From Candidatus Epulonipiscium sp. (GTDB taxonomy: Bacteria > Bacillota > Clostridia > Lachnospirales > Defluviitaleaceae): a stretch of 53,747 nucleotides of DNA. The stretch spans positions 1-53,747 of the forward strand of contig JAAYML010000111.1 of NCBI GenBank assembly GCA_012521395.1, read 5' to 3'. Position 1 is the stretch's first letter. Every line of letters begins with the position of its first letter. The position numbers were made by a program, and so were the translations under genes. The notes beneath the pieces were generated by a model, which made no database searches, was not told the DNA's origin, and saw only the letters and a program-made list of their open reading frames with translations. Below, one piece after another: positions 33,156-41,476 of the stretch.

Positions 33156-34556
33156 ATGGATAATCGCAAGACAGATAGAAATAACATAAATAAAGATCGT
33201 TTAGATAAGCCAGGGACTTCTAAGAGCAGTAAGTCTTATGCATCTAGGCGTAGTAGTGCCAAATCCCAGTCTGATTTTATTAAATTTATGGTATTAACAG
33301 GTCTGGGAGGCCTATTCGTATTGCTTTTAATGTTTGGAATCTTTTTCTCCATGATGAGTGGTGATGAGAAAAAAGAAAATAAGAATAATTCTAATGTTAG
33401 CCAGGAAGAAAAGAATTTGGAAGATAATTCTTCCAGTGCACCCAGTGGTGAAGTTGAAAAAATCACAGGTGTTGTGTCAAAAGAAGCCCAGGGAAATGTC
33501 ATAGAAATAGTTAATGTCAACACGGGCGAAGGCATTATTCTTAAGATTGATACGGGAACAGAATTAAAAGATGCTTATGGGGAAGCAATGACTTTAAAAG
33601 AATTTAAAATTGGAGATATTATTCAAACGAAATATGATAAAGGCAACCGTGTGGCTGAATATTTCAGGATTAGTGCTGAAGGATGGGAAAAAACAGGTGT
33701 TAAAGATTTTAAAATTGATAAAGAAGCAAAGACTATTGAAGTAGGAAGTAATCTTTATTCTTATACAGATAAAATCATTACAACCAATAAGAATGGCCTT
33801 ATTACCATAAATGATATCAGTTCTAAAGACAGCCTTACTTTAAAAGGTTACCAGGATAAGGTTTGGTATATAAATGTTGAAAAATCCCATGGATTTCTTA
33901 AGATTAATGCTGCTGACGATGAAGAAGGAACAATTGAAATAGGTAATCATATTTCAATGAACTTAAGTGAAGCAAAAAATATTGAATTAGAAGAAGGACG
34001 CCATAAAATTGTCATTAAAAAAGAAGATTATGAACCTTTGGTAAAAAATATTGATATTGAAGCAGGGCAAACTTATGAAATTGACTTAAAAGAAATGAAG
34101 AAGAAGGTAGGAAAGTTACAGGTCATTGCAAAGGGACTTTCTGATTATAAAATTTATATTGATGATATAGAATATCCTGCCAATGAAATTATTTTACTCG
34201 AATATGGTGAATATAATTTAGTTGTTCGGAAAGAAGGTTATAAAGACTGGAGCAGGAAGTTCAAAATCCAACAGGAAATGAACCGGATTGAGCTGGCGCT
34301 TGAAAAAGAACCTGAGGCTGGTTTAGTAAAACTGGTGGTTGATACAGATCCCCAAGGAGCTGAAGTTTATATTGATGGCGAATATATGGGTATTTCTCCA
34401 GTTGAATGTCAACTGCGTTTTGGACAATATAATCTTAGTATCAAGAAAGAGGGTTATAGTCCGATTCATTTTCCAGTCAATTTAGAAGAAGGAAGAAAAG
34501 AAAGACAATTTTTATTTACTCTTCAGGAAGACAATAGTACAATAGTTGAGGATTAA
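33156..34556 (+). CDS. Membrane-anchored PEGA-domain protein
   Basis: 466 aa. A Ser/Lys/Arg-rich cytoplasmic N-terminus (1-45), one membrane helix (about 46-68), an acidic/Asn-rich linker, two beta-domain units (about 105-245) and then three PEGA-type repeats: about 250-305, 318-375 and 385-462. The last two end in EYGEYNLVVRKEGYKDW and RFGQYNLSIKKEGYSP. PEGA repeats are surface protein-interaction modules. No enzymatic motif. Faces outward by topology; role unknown. Precedes pgcA by 49 bases. Confidence 0.82.
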   Translation: MDNRKTDRNNINKDRLDKPGTSKSSKSYASRRSSAKSQSDFIKFMVLTGLGGLFVLLLMFGIFFSMMSGDEKKENKNNSNVSQEEKNLEDNSSSAPSGEVEKITGVVSKEAQGNVIEIVNVNTGEGIILKIDTGTELKDAYGEAMTLKEFKIGDIIQTKYDKGNRVAEYFRISAEGWEKTGVKDFKIDKEAKTIEVGSNLYSYTDKIITTNKNGLITINDISSKDSLTLKGYQDKVWYINVEKSHGFLKINAADDEEGTIEIGNHISMNLSEAKNIELEEGRHKIVIKKEDYEPLVKNIDIEAGQTYEIDLKEMKKKVGKLQVIAKGLSDYKIYIDDIEYPANEIILLEYGEYNLVVRKEGYKDWSRKFKIQQEMNRIELALEKEPEAGLVKLVVDTDPQGAEVYIDGEYMGISPVECQLRFGQYNLSIKKEGYSPIHFPVNLEEGRKERQFLFTLQEDNSTIVED

Positions 34557-34605
34557 AAATAAAATAATCAGATATTTTTATATTGCTTTTTAGGAGGTAA
34601 TACAG

Positions 34606-36336
34606 TTGAATTACATGGAGCTTTACAATCAATGGTTAGAAGATACTTATTTTGATGAAGAAACAAAAAATGAATTAAGATCTATTGCAGACAATGAAAA
34701 GGAAATTCAAGAAAGATTTTATAAAGAACTTGAATTTGGAACCGGAGGTCTTAGAGGGATTATTGGTGCAGGTACGAACCGGATGAATAAATATACTGTC
34801 AGGAAAGCAACTCAAGGTCTTGCCAATTACATTTTAGCACACAAAGAATACGACAATAAAAAAGGTGTAGCCATTGCGTATGATTCAAGGCGTTTTTCTA
34901 AAGAATTTGCCCAGGAAGCGGCTCTTGTACTAAATGGCAATGGGATTAAAACTTATTTATTTAAAGAACTTGCTCCAACACCTGAATTATCTTTTGCAGT
35001 AAGACATTTAGACTGCATTGCCGGAATTGTGATAACAGCAAGCCACAATCCCCCGGAATATAACGGATATAAGGTATACTGGTCAGACGGGGCGCAAGTT
35101 CCTCCACCTTATGATGAAGAAATCATAAAAGAAGTTCAGAAAGTAACTGATTTTAGTCAAGTTAAGGTAAAAGATAAGTCTGAAGCTGAAAAAGAAGGCT
35201 TATTTAATATTATTGATGAAGAAATTCATGATGCTTATGTGGAAGCCGTAAAAGCTCAAAGTATTAACGGGGATATTATTAAAAAGCTTGCTGATAACTT
35301 TACGATTGTTTATACGCCTTTGCATGGAACAGGTAATAAGCCTGTCAGAAGAGTTTTAAAAGAACTTGGTTTTAAAAATGTTATTGTGGTTCCGGAGCAA
35401 GAAAAGCCCGATCCTGATTTTTCAACGGTATCTTATCCAAATCCGGAAGATCCAAAAGCCTTTGAGTTGGCAATTAAATTAGCAAAAGAAAACAATGCGG
35501 ATATTATCATTGGTACAGACCCGGATGCTGACAGAGTTGGGGTTTTAGTCAGAGATGAAAATGGAGAATATAATGTATTAACTGGAAATATGACAGGTGT
35601 TTTACTGGCAGAGTATTTATTATCAGCAAAAAAATCAAAAGGAACTCTTCCTGATAATGGTATTATCATTAAGACTATTGTTTCGACCAAAATGGCTGAT
35701 GCGGTTGCAAAAGCATATAATGTGGCTTTAATGGAAGTATTAACAGGCTTTAAGTTTATTGGAGAAAAAATAAAAGAATTTGAAAAAACTGGTGAATATG
35801 AATATCTTTTTGGCTTTGAAGAAAGCTATGGTTCTTTGGTGGGAACTTATGCAAGAGATAAAGACGCTGTTGTTGCTTCCATGCTGGCTTGTGAACTGGC
35901 AGCGGTTTATAAGGATAAAGGCATGACTTTATATGAAGGCTTGCAGGAATTATATAAAAAATATGGCTACTATAAAGAAAGCTTAAAATCCATTACCCTT
36001 GAAGGAATAGAAGGACAAGAAAAGATTCAATCCCTGCTGGCTTCTGTCAGAAATAATCCCCCCAGTGAAATAGCGGGTATGAAAGTGCTGGAAATCAGAG
36101 ATTATAAAGAACAAGTTGCCAAAAACCTTTTGACCAGTGAAACAAGAAAAATAGTATTGCCCAAATCAAATATTTTATACTTTGTTTTAGAAAATGAAGC
36201 TTGGTTTTGTATCAGACCTTCTGGAACAGAACCAAAAGTAAAAATTTACTTTGGTGTTAAAGGAAGCAGTGAAGAAGATGCTAATAAGAAGTTAGACCAA
36301 TTAGTAAATGATATCATGAATAATATCATTCAATGA
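34606..36336 (+). CDS. pgcA: Phospho-sugar mutase (alpha-phosphoglucomutase, PgcA type)
   Basis: 576 aa alpha-D-phosphohexomutase. The phosphoserine is S146 in TASHNPPEYNG, the metal loop is GTDPDADRVG, the sugar loop is GFEESYGS and the phosphate loop is RPSGTEPKVK. Interconverts glucose-1-P and glucose-6-P; its product feeds UDP-glucose synthesis by GalU, which begins at 53.1 kb. TTG start with AGGAGG 8 bases upstream; the next in-frame ATG (34615) is too far. Its stop codon is part of the terminator palindrome. Confidence 0.93.
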   Translation: MNYMELYNQWLEDTYFDEETKNELRSIADNEKEIQERFYKELEFGTGGLRGIIGAGTNRMNKYTVRKATQGLANYILAHKEYDNKKGVAIAYDSRRFSKEFAQEAALVLNGNGIKTYLFKELAPTPELSFAVRHLDCIAGIVITASHNPPEYNGYKVYWSDGAQVPPPYDEEIIKEVQKVTDFSQVKVKDKSEAEKEGLFNIIDEEIHDAYVEAVKAQSINGDIIKKLADNFTIVYTPLHGTGNKPVRRVLKELGFKNVIVVPEQEKPDPDFSTVSYPNPEDPKAFELAIKLAKENNADIIIGTDPDADRVGVLVRDENGEYNVLTGNMTGVLLAEYLLSAKKSKGTLPDNGIIIKTIVSTKMADAVAKAYNVALMEVLTGFKFIGEKIKEFEKTGEYEYLFGFEESYGSLVGTYARDKDAVVASMLACELAAVYKDKGMTLYEGLQELYKKYGYYKESLKSITLEGIEGQEKIQSLLASVRNNPPSEIAGMKVLEIRDYKEQVAKNLLTSETRKIVLPKSNILYFVLENEAWFCIRPSGTEPKVKIYFGVKGSSEEDANKKLDQLVNDIMNNIIQ

Positions 36337-36361
36337 GCACATTAATGTGCTCATTTTTTTA
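36333..36361 (+). terminator. Terminator of pgcA
   Basis: Perfect palindrome ATGAGCACATTAATGTGCTC plus AT, then T residues. The pgcA TGA lies inside the left arm. Confidence 0.88.
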
Positions 36362-36364
36362 TTC

Positions 36365-36391
36365 ACAGAAGCTTTCTGACAACATAATATG
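36365..36391 (+). promoter_or_regulatory. Candidate sigma-K promoter of yabG
   Basis: AC (36365-36366), 16 bases, CATAATATG (36383-36391), one mismatch from the sigma-K -10 pattern CATANNNTA. yabG is sigma-K-dependent in B. subtilis. Confidence 0.4.
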
Positions 36392-36421
36392 AATTATGGA
36401 ACTGTTGAAGGGAGAATTTAT

Positions 36422-37252
36422 ATGTTAAAAGTGGGGGATATAGTTGCCAGAAAGTCCTATGGAAAGGATTTGCTTTTTAGAATTATTGAAATAAACCGCT
36501 ACGGTATTGTCAAACTTGCAGGCTTAAATTATAGGATTTTGGCTGATGCTCCATGGGAAGATTTAGAAAAAGTTTATCCGGACCTTTCATATGCTTATGA
36601 TGAAATCAGTATACAAAAGGTAGAGAAAAATATCCGGAGCATCTTAAAAAAAAGAGAAGAAAAAGACGCCAATAGAAATATGACAAGGAATGCCATATTA
36701 AAAAAACCGGGAAAGGTTCTGCACCTGGACGGGGATTCGGAATATTTAAAGATATGTCTTGAATATTATAATAAATTAAACATACAAGTAATAGGAAAAA
36801 ATATTGAAGAAAAAGAGCATCCAGGCAGGATTTTATTTTTACTGCGGGAATATAAACCAGATATATTGGTCATAACAGGGCATGATTCAATTGTAAAGGG
36901 GACAAAAGACTATAAAGACTTAAGTAATTATAGAAATTCAAAGTATTTTGTTGAAGCCGTAAAAAAGGCAAGAGAATATGAGCCTGATATGGATCAATTG
37001 GTTATCTTTGCAGGAGCCTGTCAATCAAATTATGAAGCTTTAATTGAGGCAGGAGCAAATTTTGCAAGTTCTCCTGAAAGAGTGATGATTCATGCCTTAG
37101 ACCCTGTTTTTATTTGCGAAAAAATTGCTTATTCGTCTGTGCAAAATCTTCTTTCTATAGAGGATATTTTAGAAAATACCATTACTGGGATAAAGGGTAT
37201 AGGTGGTTTTCAAACCAGGGGCAAATATAGGGAAGGGGCCCCGAGCTATTAA
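36422..37252 (+). CDS. yabG: Sporulation-specific protease YabG
   Basis: 276 aa from ATG 36422, with AGGGAG 7 bases upstream; an upstream in-frame ATG (36389) lies on the promoter-like sequence. Cysteine protease of the mother cell that trims coat proteins, and in C. difficile also processes the CspBA pseudoprotease and preproSleC. Conserved segments LVITGHDSIV with H near residue 161 and VIFAGACQSNYEALIEAGANFASSPER with C near 207 contain the likely catalytic pair. Marks where the B. subtilis-like gene order resumes. Confidence 0.95.
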   Translation: MLKVGDIVARKSYGKDLLFRIIEINRYGIVKLAGLNYRILADAPWEDLEKVYPDLSYAYDEISIQKVEKNIRSILKKREEKDANRNMTRNAILKKPGKVLHLDGDSEYLKICLEYYNKLNIQVIGKNIEEKEHPGRILFLLREYKPDILVITGHDSIVKGTKDYKDLSNYRNSKYFVEAVKKAREYEPDMDQLVIFAGACQSNYEALIEAGANFASSPERVMIHALDPVFICEKIAYSSVQNLLSIEDILENTITGIKGIGGFQTRGKYREGAPSY

Positions 37253-37295
37253 CGATTTTTGAAAATTCTAAGTATAACATAATTACTATTATCTA

Positions 37296-37324
37296 TTGAC
37301 AGTTAATGGAGATTTTGGTATAAT
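37296..37324 (+). promoter_or_regulatory. Consensus sigma-A promoter P1 of veg
   Basis: Perfect TTGACA (37296-37301), 17 bases, perfect TATAAT (37319-37324). Confidence 0.88.
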
Positions 37325-37334
37325 CAAAAATTTA

Positions 37335-37363
37335 TTGACATCTCAGCTTATTTATGATACACT
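37335..37363 (+). promoter_or_regulatory. Second promoter P2 of veg
   Basis: Perfect TTGACA (37335-37340), 17 bases, TACACT (37358-37363), 39 bases downstream of P1. Confidence 0.65.
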
Positions 37364-37394
37364 AATTTAAGTGACATAGGATGAGGTGATGTAA

Positions 37395-37661
37395 ATGTTT
37401 ATAAGGCAAGACCTTTCCCAAATCAGAAAGGACATTCAGGACTGCATTGGTACCAGAGTAAAGCTTAAGACCAATAAAGGAAGACGGAAGACAGTTATCA
37501 ATGAAGGAATACTTGAAGATGCTTATCCTAGTGTTTTTGTTGTAAAGGTAAAAAACTCTTTTGAAAATTCTTTTAGAAGAGTTTCTTATAGTTACACAGA
37601 TATTTTAACACAAACCGTAGAGCTTTCTTTTTATAATGATTCCGAAAACAAAGTCAATTAA
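37395..37661 (+). CDS. veg: Veg family protein
   Basis: 88 aa, small SH3-like beta protein of the Veg family: DLSQIRKDIQDCIGTRVKLK followed by NEGILEDAYPSVFVVKV and FRRVSYSYTDILTQTVEL. In B. subtilis veg is one of the most strongly transcribed genes and its product promotes biofilm matrix expression by interfering with SinR; that partner is not known in Clostridia. Two strong tandem promoters here agree with high expression. GAGGTG ribosome site. Its 3' end forms part of a terminator. Confidence 0.95.
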   Translation: MFIRQDLSQIRKDIQDCIGTRVKLKTNKGRRKTVINEGILEDAYPSVFVVKVKNSFENSFRRVSYSYTDILTQTVELSFYNDSENKVN

Positions 37662-37678
37662 TTTGATTTTGTTTTTTT
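37647..37678 (+). terminator. Terminator overlapping the veg 3' end
   Basis: AACAAAGTCAA / TTGATTTTGTT, 11-base AT-rich arms with one G-U pair, then a run of T. The veg stop codon lies in the loop. Confidence 0.65.
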
Positions 37679-37684
37679 ATTTTG

Positions 37685-37714
37685 TCATAAATTCCTTAGG
37701 ATTAGTCATACATT
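37685..37714 (+). promoter_or_regulatory. Candidate sigma-E promoter of sipL
   Basis: TCATAAA (37685-37691, 5 of 7 to KMATATT), 15 bases, CATACATT (37707-37714, 7 of 8 to CATACAMT). sipL is a sigma-E gene in C. difficile. Confidence 0.5.
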
Positions 37715-37738
37715 TATATAGACAAAGGTCCTAAGGAG
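37692..37738 (+). promoter_or_regulatory. Inverted repeat covering the sipL ribosome binding site
   Basis: TTCCTTAGGA (37692-37701) can pair with TCCTAAGGAG (37729-37738), which includes most of the sipL Shine-Dalgarno AAGGAGGG (37733-37740). The 27-base loop contains the sigma-E-like -10, so only transcripts begun upstream would carry both arms. Confidence 0.6.
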
Positions 37739-37746
37739 GGAAATAT

Positions 37747-39318
37747 ATGTCATTGGAGCTAATTAAGGAAACGGTAGAATTTGATCAGATTATAGGAAAA
37801 GAAAGCGTACAGATTATTGTAGAAGGAGATATTATTGTACCTGACATAAAACCAGATATTTTAAAGGTTTTACAAATCGATGGAAAAATAGATATGGGGC
37901 AGCTGGATATTTCGGCAGACAGGCTTAATTATAAAGGTCAGGTTAAAGTCAATATCCTTTATGCAGCGGAAGGGTCAGAAAGATCGATACATACTATGTC
38001 AGCAAGCCTATCTATGGATGATTTTATTAATATGGACGGAATTAAGAAAGATATGTCTTATCAATTGGATTACTTCCTGGAGCATTTGGATTATTCATTA
38101 ATTAATAGCCGGAAACTTAATGTACGTGCTTTAATCACTTTAAATGCCAAGGTTGTCGATAAAAAACAAAATGCTGTGGTGGTTGGTACAGACAGTCGGG
38201 CTCCCATCCAGGTTCAGACCCGGGATTTTAATTATTATAAAACTGTAGGCAGCAAACAAGATAAAATCATCATAAAAGACGAATTGACGGTTCCTGCAGG
38301 CAAGGCAAATATACAAGAAATTTTAAAAAATGATATCAGCCTTTCTAACAAGGAAGTCAGAACAGGTGATGATACGATTACTGTAAAAGGATATTTAAAT
38401 ATAAGAACCCTGTATGCAAGCAGTATGGGAGAAAAAGAAATTGAGTATATGGAACATAGTATTCCTTATAATGGCAGTATCGATTGCCCGGGGGCAGGAA
38501 GCGAAGAAGGTATTTATTGTTATGTAGATATTAAAGTATCGAATTATCATGTGCAAGTTAAACCCGATTTAGATGGAGAAGAAAGAATACTAGATATTGA
38601 AGTAGAACTTCAAGTAAATGTCAGAGTCATTTCTGTTGAAAATTTGAAAATTATTGATGATGCTTACTGTCCCGGAAAAGAAATACTTATCAGAAAGGAA
38701 AAGATTCCTTATCAAAGACTTGTTAATAAGTTAAAAGAAGTCATAACACTCAATGAAGTTATTAATATTGATTCGGATTTACCAGATATCAATTATATAT
38801 ATAATGTCGAAGTCAGGCCAAAGATAGAAGAAATTCAACTTTTTGAAGATAAGATTGCTTTAGAGGGCATGGCAGAAGTAAAAATGATATATATGTCTGA
38901 AGATGAAGAAAAGCCTGTTTGCGTCTATGAAAGTATGTTGCCCTTTAAGAAAAATATTGTTGCAGAAGGGGCTTCTTTAGAAAAGAAGCTGGAAGTTAAA
39001 GTTGATGTAGACGATATCATTTATAGCCGGGAATCTCAGAAAGATTTTCAGGTTAATATTATTCTTAATTTAGATGTAGACATTATTGATGAACAAAAAG
39101 TTGAAATTATTGTCGATATGACAGAGAAAGATCTGGACCCAGATGTTCTTTTAAATATGCCAAGTTTGATTATTTATATGGTGCAATGTGGAGATACCTT
39201 ATGGAAAATAGCAAAAAAATATAATACAACGGTTGAAGAACTGGTAGCCATTAATGATATAGAAAATCCTGATAAGATCTATCCTGGACAAAAATTGCTT
39301 ATTATTAAAAAAATATAA
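37747..39318 (+). CDS. sipL: SipL, spore coat-cortex interface protein (DUF3794-LysM)
   Basis: 523 aa. Three SPOCS/DUF3794 units (about 10-150, 165-300 and 320-460, each starting from a segment like IIVEGDIIVPDIKPDILKV) and a C-terminal LysM (about 473-521, YMVQCGDTLWKIAKKYNTT ... PDKIYPGQKLLI). In C. difficile SipL binds the ATPase SpoIVA through its LysM domain and tethers the coat to the forespore; it is the functional counterpart of SpoVID. The position between veg and ispE supports the call. Confidence 0.94.
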   Translation: MSLELIKETVEFDQIIGKESVQIIVEGDIIVPDIKPDILKVLQIDGKIDMGQLDISADRLNYKGQVKVNILYAAEGSERSIHTMSASLSMDDFINMDGIKKDMSYQLDYFLEHLDYSLINSRKLNVRALITLNAKVVDKKQNAVVVGTDSRAPIQVQTRDFNYYKTVGSKQDKIIIKDELTVPAGKANIQEILKNDISLSNKEVRTGDDTITVKGYLNIRTLYASSMGEKEIEYMEHSIPYNGSIDCPGAGSEEGIYCYVDIKVSNYHVQVKPDLDGEERILDIEVELQVNVRVISVENLKIIDDAYCPGKEILIRKEKIPYQRLVNKLKEVITLNEVINIDSDLPDINYIYNVEVRPKIEEIQLFEDKIALEGMAEVKMIYMSEDEEKPVCVYESMLPFKKNIVAEGASLEKKLEVKVDVDDIIYSRESQKDFQVNIILNLDVDIIDEQKVEIIVDMTEKDLDPDVLLNMPSLIIYMVQCGDTLWKIAKKYNTTVEELVAINDIENPDKIYPGQKLLIIKKI

Positions 39319-39350
39319 AAAAAGACGGGGAAACCTGTCTTTATTTTTTT
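39319..39350 (+). terminator. Terminator of sipL
   Basis: AAAGACGGG / CCTGTCTTT with GAAA loop and a T-rich tail. Confidence 0.85.
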
Positions 39351-39422
39351 CTGCTTATTGAAAATCATTTGAAAGTATTGTAACTTCGCTTAAAACATTT
39401 AGTATTGGGAAAATCCTTATAG

Positions 39423-39452
39423 TTGACTTGCAAATCATATGGTGTATATAAT
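39423..39452 (+). promoter_or_regulatory. sigma-A promoter of ispE-gntR
   Basis: TTGACT (39423-39428), 18 bases, TATAAT (39447-39452). Its position excludes the upstream ATG at 39439 as the ispE start. Confidence 0.65.
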
Positions 39453-39483
39453 ATTAAGTATACAACCTTGTGGAAATGATGTG

Positions 39484-40362
39484 ATGATGATGCACGAGAT
39501 TGAATTAAAGGCCCGGGCAAAAATCAATTTGGCCCTGGATGTATTAAGCAGGAGAGAAGATGGTTATCATAATGTCAGAATGGTTATGCAAACGGTCGAT
39601 TTATATGATTATATAACAATCAGAAAGACAAAAAGTCCAGGGATAAAATTAAAAAGCGATTATAAATGGCTGCCCGAAGATGAAAGAAACATTGCTTATA
39701 AAGCAGCAAAATTGATGTTTGATAGTTATAGTATAGATGAAGGAATTTTAATAAATATTCATAAAAAGATACCTGTTGCAGCAGGACTTGCAGGAGGAAG
39801 TGCTGATGCAGCAGCAGTTTTGGTTGGACTGAATAAATTATTTGATTTAAAGAAAACGAAAAAAGAATTAATGGATTTAGGATATCAATTAGGTGCTGAT
39901 GTTCCGTTTTGTATTTTAAGGGGGACGGCTTTAGCAGAAGGTATCGGAGAAAAGCTTACCCAATTGCCTTCAATGCCTTTTTGCTATGTTGTCATTGCAA
40001 AACCTTTGTTTAGTGTTTCAACGGCATATGTATACCAAAATCTTGATTTAAATAATTTATCTTATCATCCTGATATAGAAGAAGTGATTAAGGGAATTCA
40101 GATGGGAGATTTAGAGCATATTGCAAAAAATCTTGGTAATGTATTAGAGACGGTAACAATAAAAGAGCATCCTGAAATTAATGACATAAAGAAAAAAATG
40201 ATTGAATTTGGAGCATTGGGTGCTTTAATGAGTGGTAGCGGTCCTTCTGTTTTTGGACTTTATAAAGATAAAAAAGAAGCACAGGCTGCTTATACAGAGC
40301 TTAAGCTTCACAGCCAGGTCAAGGATGTTTTTATCGCTACAATATTTAATAGGGAGAGATAG
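39484..40362 (+). CDS. ispE: 4-(cytidine 5'-diphospho)-2-C-methyl-D-erythritol kinase
   Basis: About 292 aa. GHMP kinase of the MEP isoprenoid pathway. The ATP-binding loop is PVAAGLAGGSADAAAVL and the C-terminal motif is MSGSGPSVFG; ARAKINLALDV is the conserved start. The exact start is unclear: ATG at 39484, 39487 and 39490 follow each other with a weak GGA site, and the promoter rules out 39439. Followed 2 bases later by a GntR regulator gene. Confidence 0.95.
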   Translation: MMMHEIELKARAKINLALDVLSRREDGYHNVRMVMQTVDLYDYITIRKTKSPGIKLKSDYKWLPEDERNIAYKAAKLMFDSYSIDEGILINIHKKIPVAAGLAGGSADAAAVLVGLNKLFDLKKTKKELMDLGYQLGADVPFCILRGTALAEGIGEKLTQLPSMPFCYVVIAKPLFSVSTAYVYQNLDLNNLSYHPDIEEVIKGIQMGDLEHIAKNLGNVLETVTIKEHPEINDIKKKMIEFGALGALMSGSGPSVFGLYKDKKEAQAAYTELKLHSQVKDVFIATIFNRER

Positions 40363-40364
40363 GA

Positions 40365-41048
40365 ATGGATAAAAACGAATTAGATATTAACTTAAACGAA
40401 TACCTTCCTCTTAGGGATGTTGTATTTAATACACTTAGAAAGGCTATTTTATCTGGAAGTTTAAAGCCCGGAGAAAGACTTATGGAAAAGCAATTGGCAG
40501 AAAAAATGGGTGTAAGCCGGACTCCTGTCAGAGAAGCTATAAGAAAATTAGAATTAGAAGGTTTTGTTGTAATGGTACCCAGGAAAGGAGCTCAGGTTGC
40601 AGAAATAACTGAAAAAGACATCCAGGATGTATTAGAAGTCCGGGGAGCTTTAGAAGCTCTAGCCGTTAAAATTGCCTGTGAAAAAATGAAAAAAGAAGAT
40701 TTAGATCATTTAAAAGAAATTATGAAAGAGTTTAATGAGGCTTCTGAAAAGAAAGATATTGATAAAGTTATTGAAAAAGACGTAGAGTTTCACGATGTCA
40801 TTTATCAGGCAACCAATAATGAAAAGCTTATTCAAATCATTAATAATTTAAGAGAACAAATTCACCGCTACAGGGTGGCTTATTTAAAAAGCTTTGCAGA
40901 TTATAAATTCATTGGTGAAGAACACAAACAAATTATACGTGCCATTGAAAATAAGGATCAGAATTTAGCTGAGCAAATAGCCAATGAGCATATTAAGAAT
41001 CAAGAAAAAACTGTGATTAATTATATAAAGCAAGGGTCAAAGAATTAA
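40365..41048 (+). CDS. GntR-family regulator, FadR subfamily
   Basis: 227 aa. N-terminal winged helix (about 15-80: LPLRDVVFNTLRKAILSG ... KQLAEKMGVSRTPVREAIRKLELEGFV) and a C-terminal all-helical FCD ligand/metal domain (about 88-220; EVRGALEALAVKIA, with the His residues of EFHDVIY and EEHKQII). The effector is unknown; FCD regulators usually bind small organic acids. Only 2 bases after ispE, so co-transcribed. An ispE-gntR pair followed by spoIIR is also my recollection of C. difficile. Confidence 0.92.
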   Translation: MDKNELDINLNEYLPLRDVVFNTLRKAILSGSLKPGERLMEKQLAEKMGVSRTPVREAIRKLELEGFVVMVPRKGAQVAEITEKDIQDVLEVRGALEALAVKIACEKMKKEDLDHLKEIMKEFNEASEKKDIDKVIEKDVEFHDVIYQATNNEKLIQIINNLREQIHRYRVAYLKSFADYKFIGEEHKQIIRAIENKDQNLAEQIANEHIKNQEKTVINYIKQGSKN

Positions 41049-41078
41049 CCTTTAGGAAAAATCCTAAAGGTTTTTTTA
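41047..41078 (+). terminator. Terminator of ispE-gntR
   Basis: AACCTTTAGGA / TCCTAAAGGTT with a four-base loop and seven T residues. Confidence 0.92.
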
Positions 41079-41201
41079 TGGGTAGTTTCAGGGCAGAGGG
41101 GTGAAAGCGATATATGATAATTTTAGCTTTTATGAATAAAATGCAAAGAAAGTACAAAAAATGAAGTAAACAAGATGAAAAGCATTGGGTGGGAATGGAT
41201 T

Positions 41202-41411
41202 ATGGAATGGTTTATTAATAAAATGGTCAGTATTTATTCAATCTGGCCTATGATTTTAACAGTAGGAATAGGTTTTTTTACCCTTTTTAAAGATGCACAA
41301 ATTTTAAAAGACCATAATTGCTTAAGGGAAGCAAAATGGGCAAGGATATTAGGCTATATTTACATATTTGCAGGAAGCGGTTTTTATATATTATTCAAAA
41401 TATTAAGTTAA
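41202..41411 (+). CDS. Small two-helix membrane protein upstream of gerA
   Basis: 69 aa from ATG 41202, preceded by GGTGGG; an upstream ATG at 41175 would add nine residues and has no ribosome site. Two membrane helices (about 9-26 and 46-66) separated by a charged loop FKDAQILKDHNCLREAKWARI. I recall small proteins of this shape next to gerA-type operons in Clostridia (an assignment to the CLC_0170 family is tentative), which suggests a germinant-receptor accessory role similar to GerD/GerE-type subunits. Function not established. Confidence 0.68.
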   Translation: MEWFINKMVSIYSIWPMILTVGIGFFTLFKDAQILKDHNCLREAKWARILGYIYIFAGSGFYILFKILS

Positions 41412-41476
41412 AAGAATTATATTTGTTAAATTAAAATAAAAAATTAGCAAAATTTAGTGCTCAATAGGAGGCTAAA

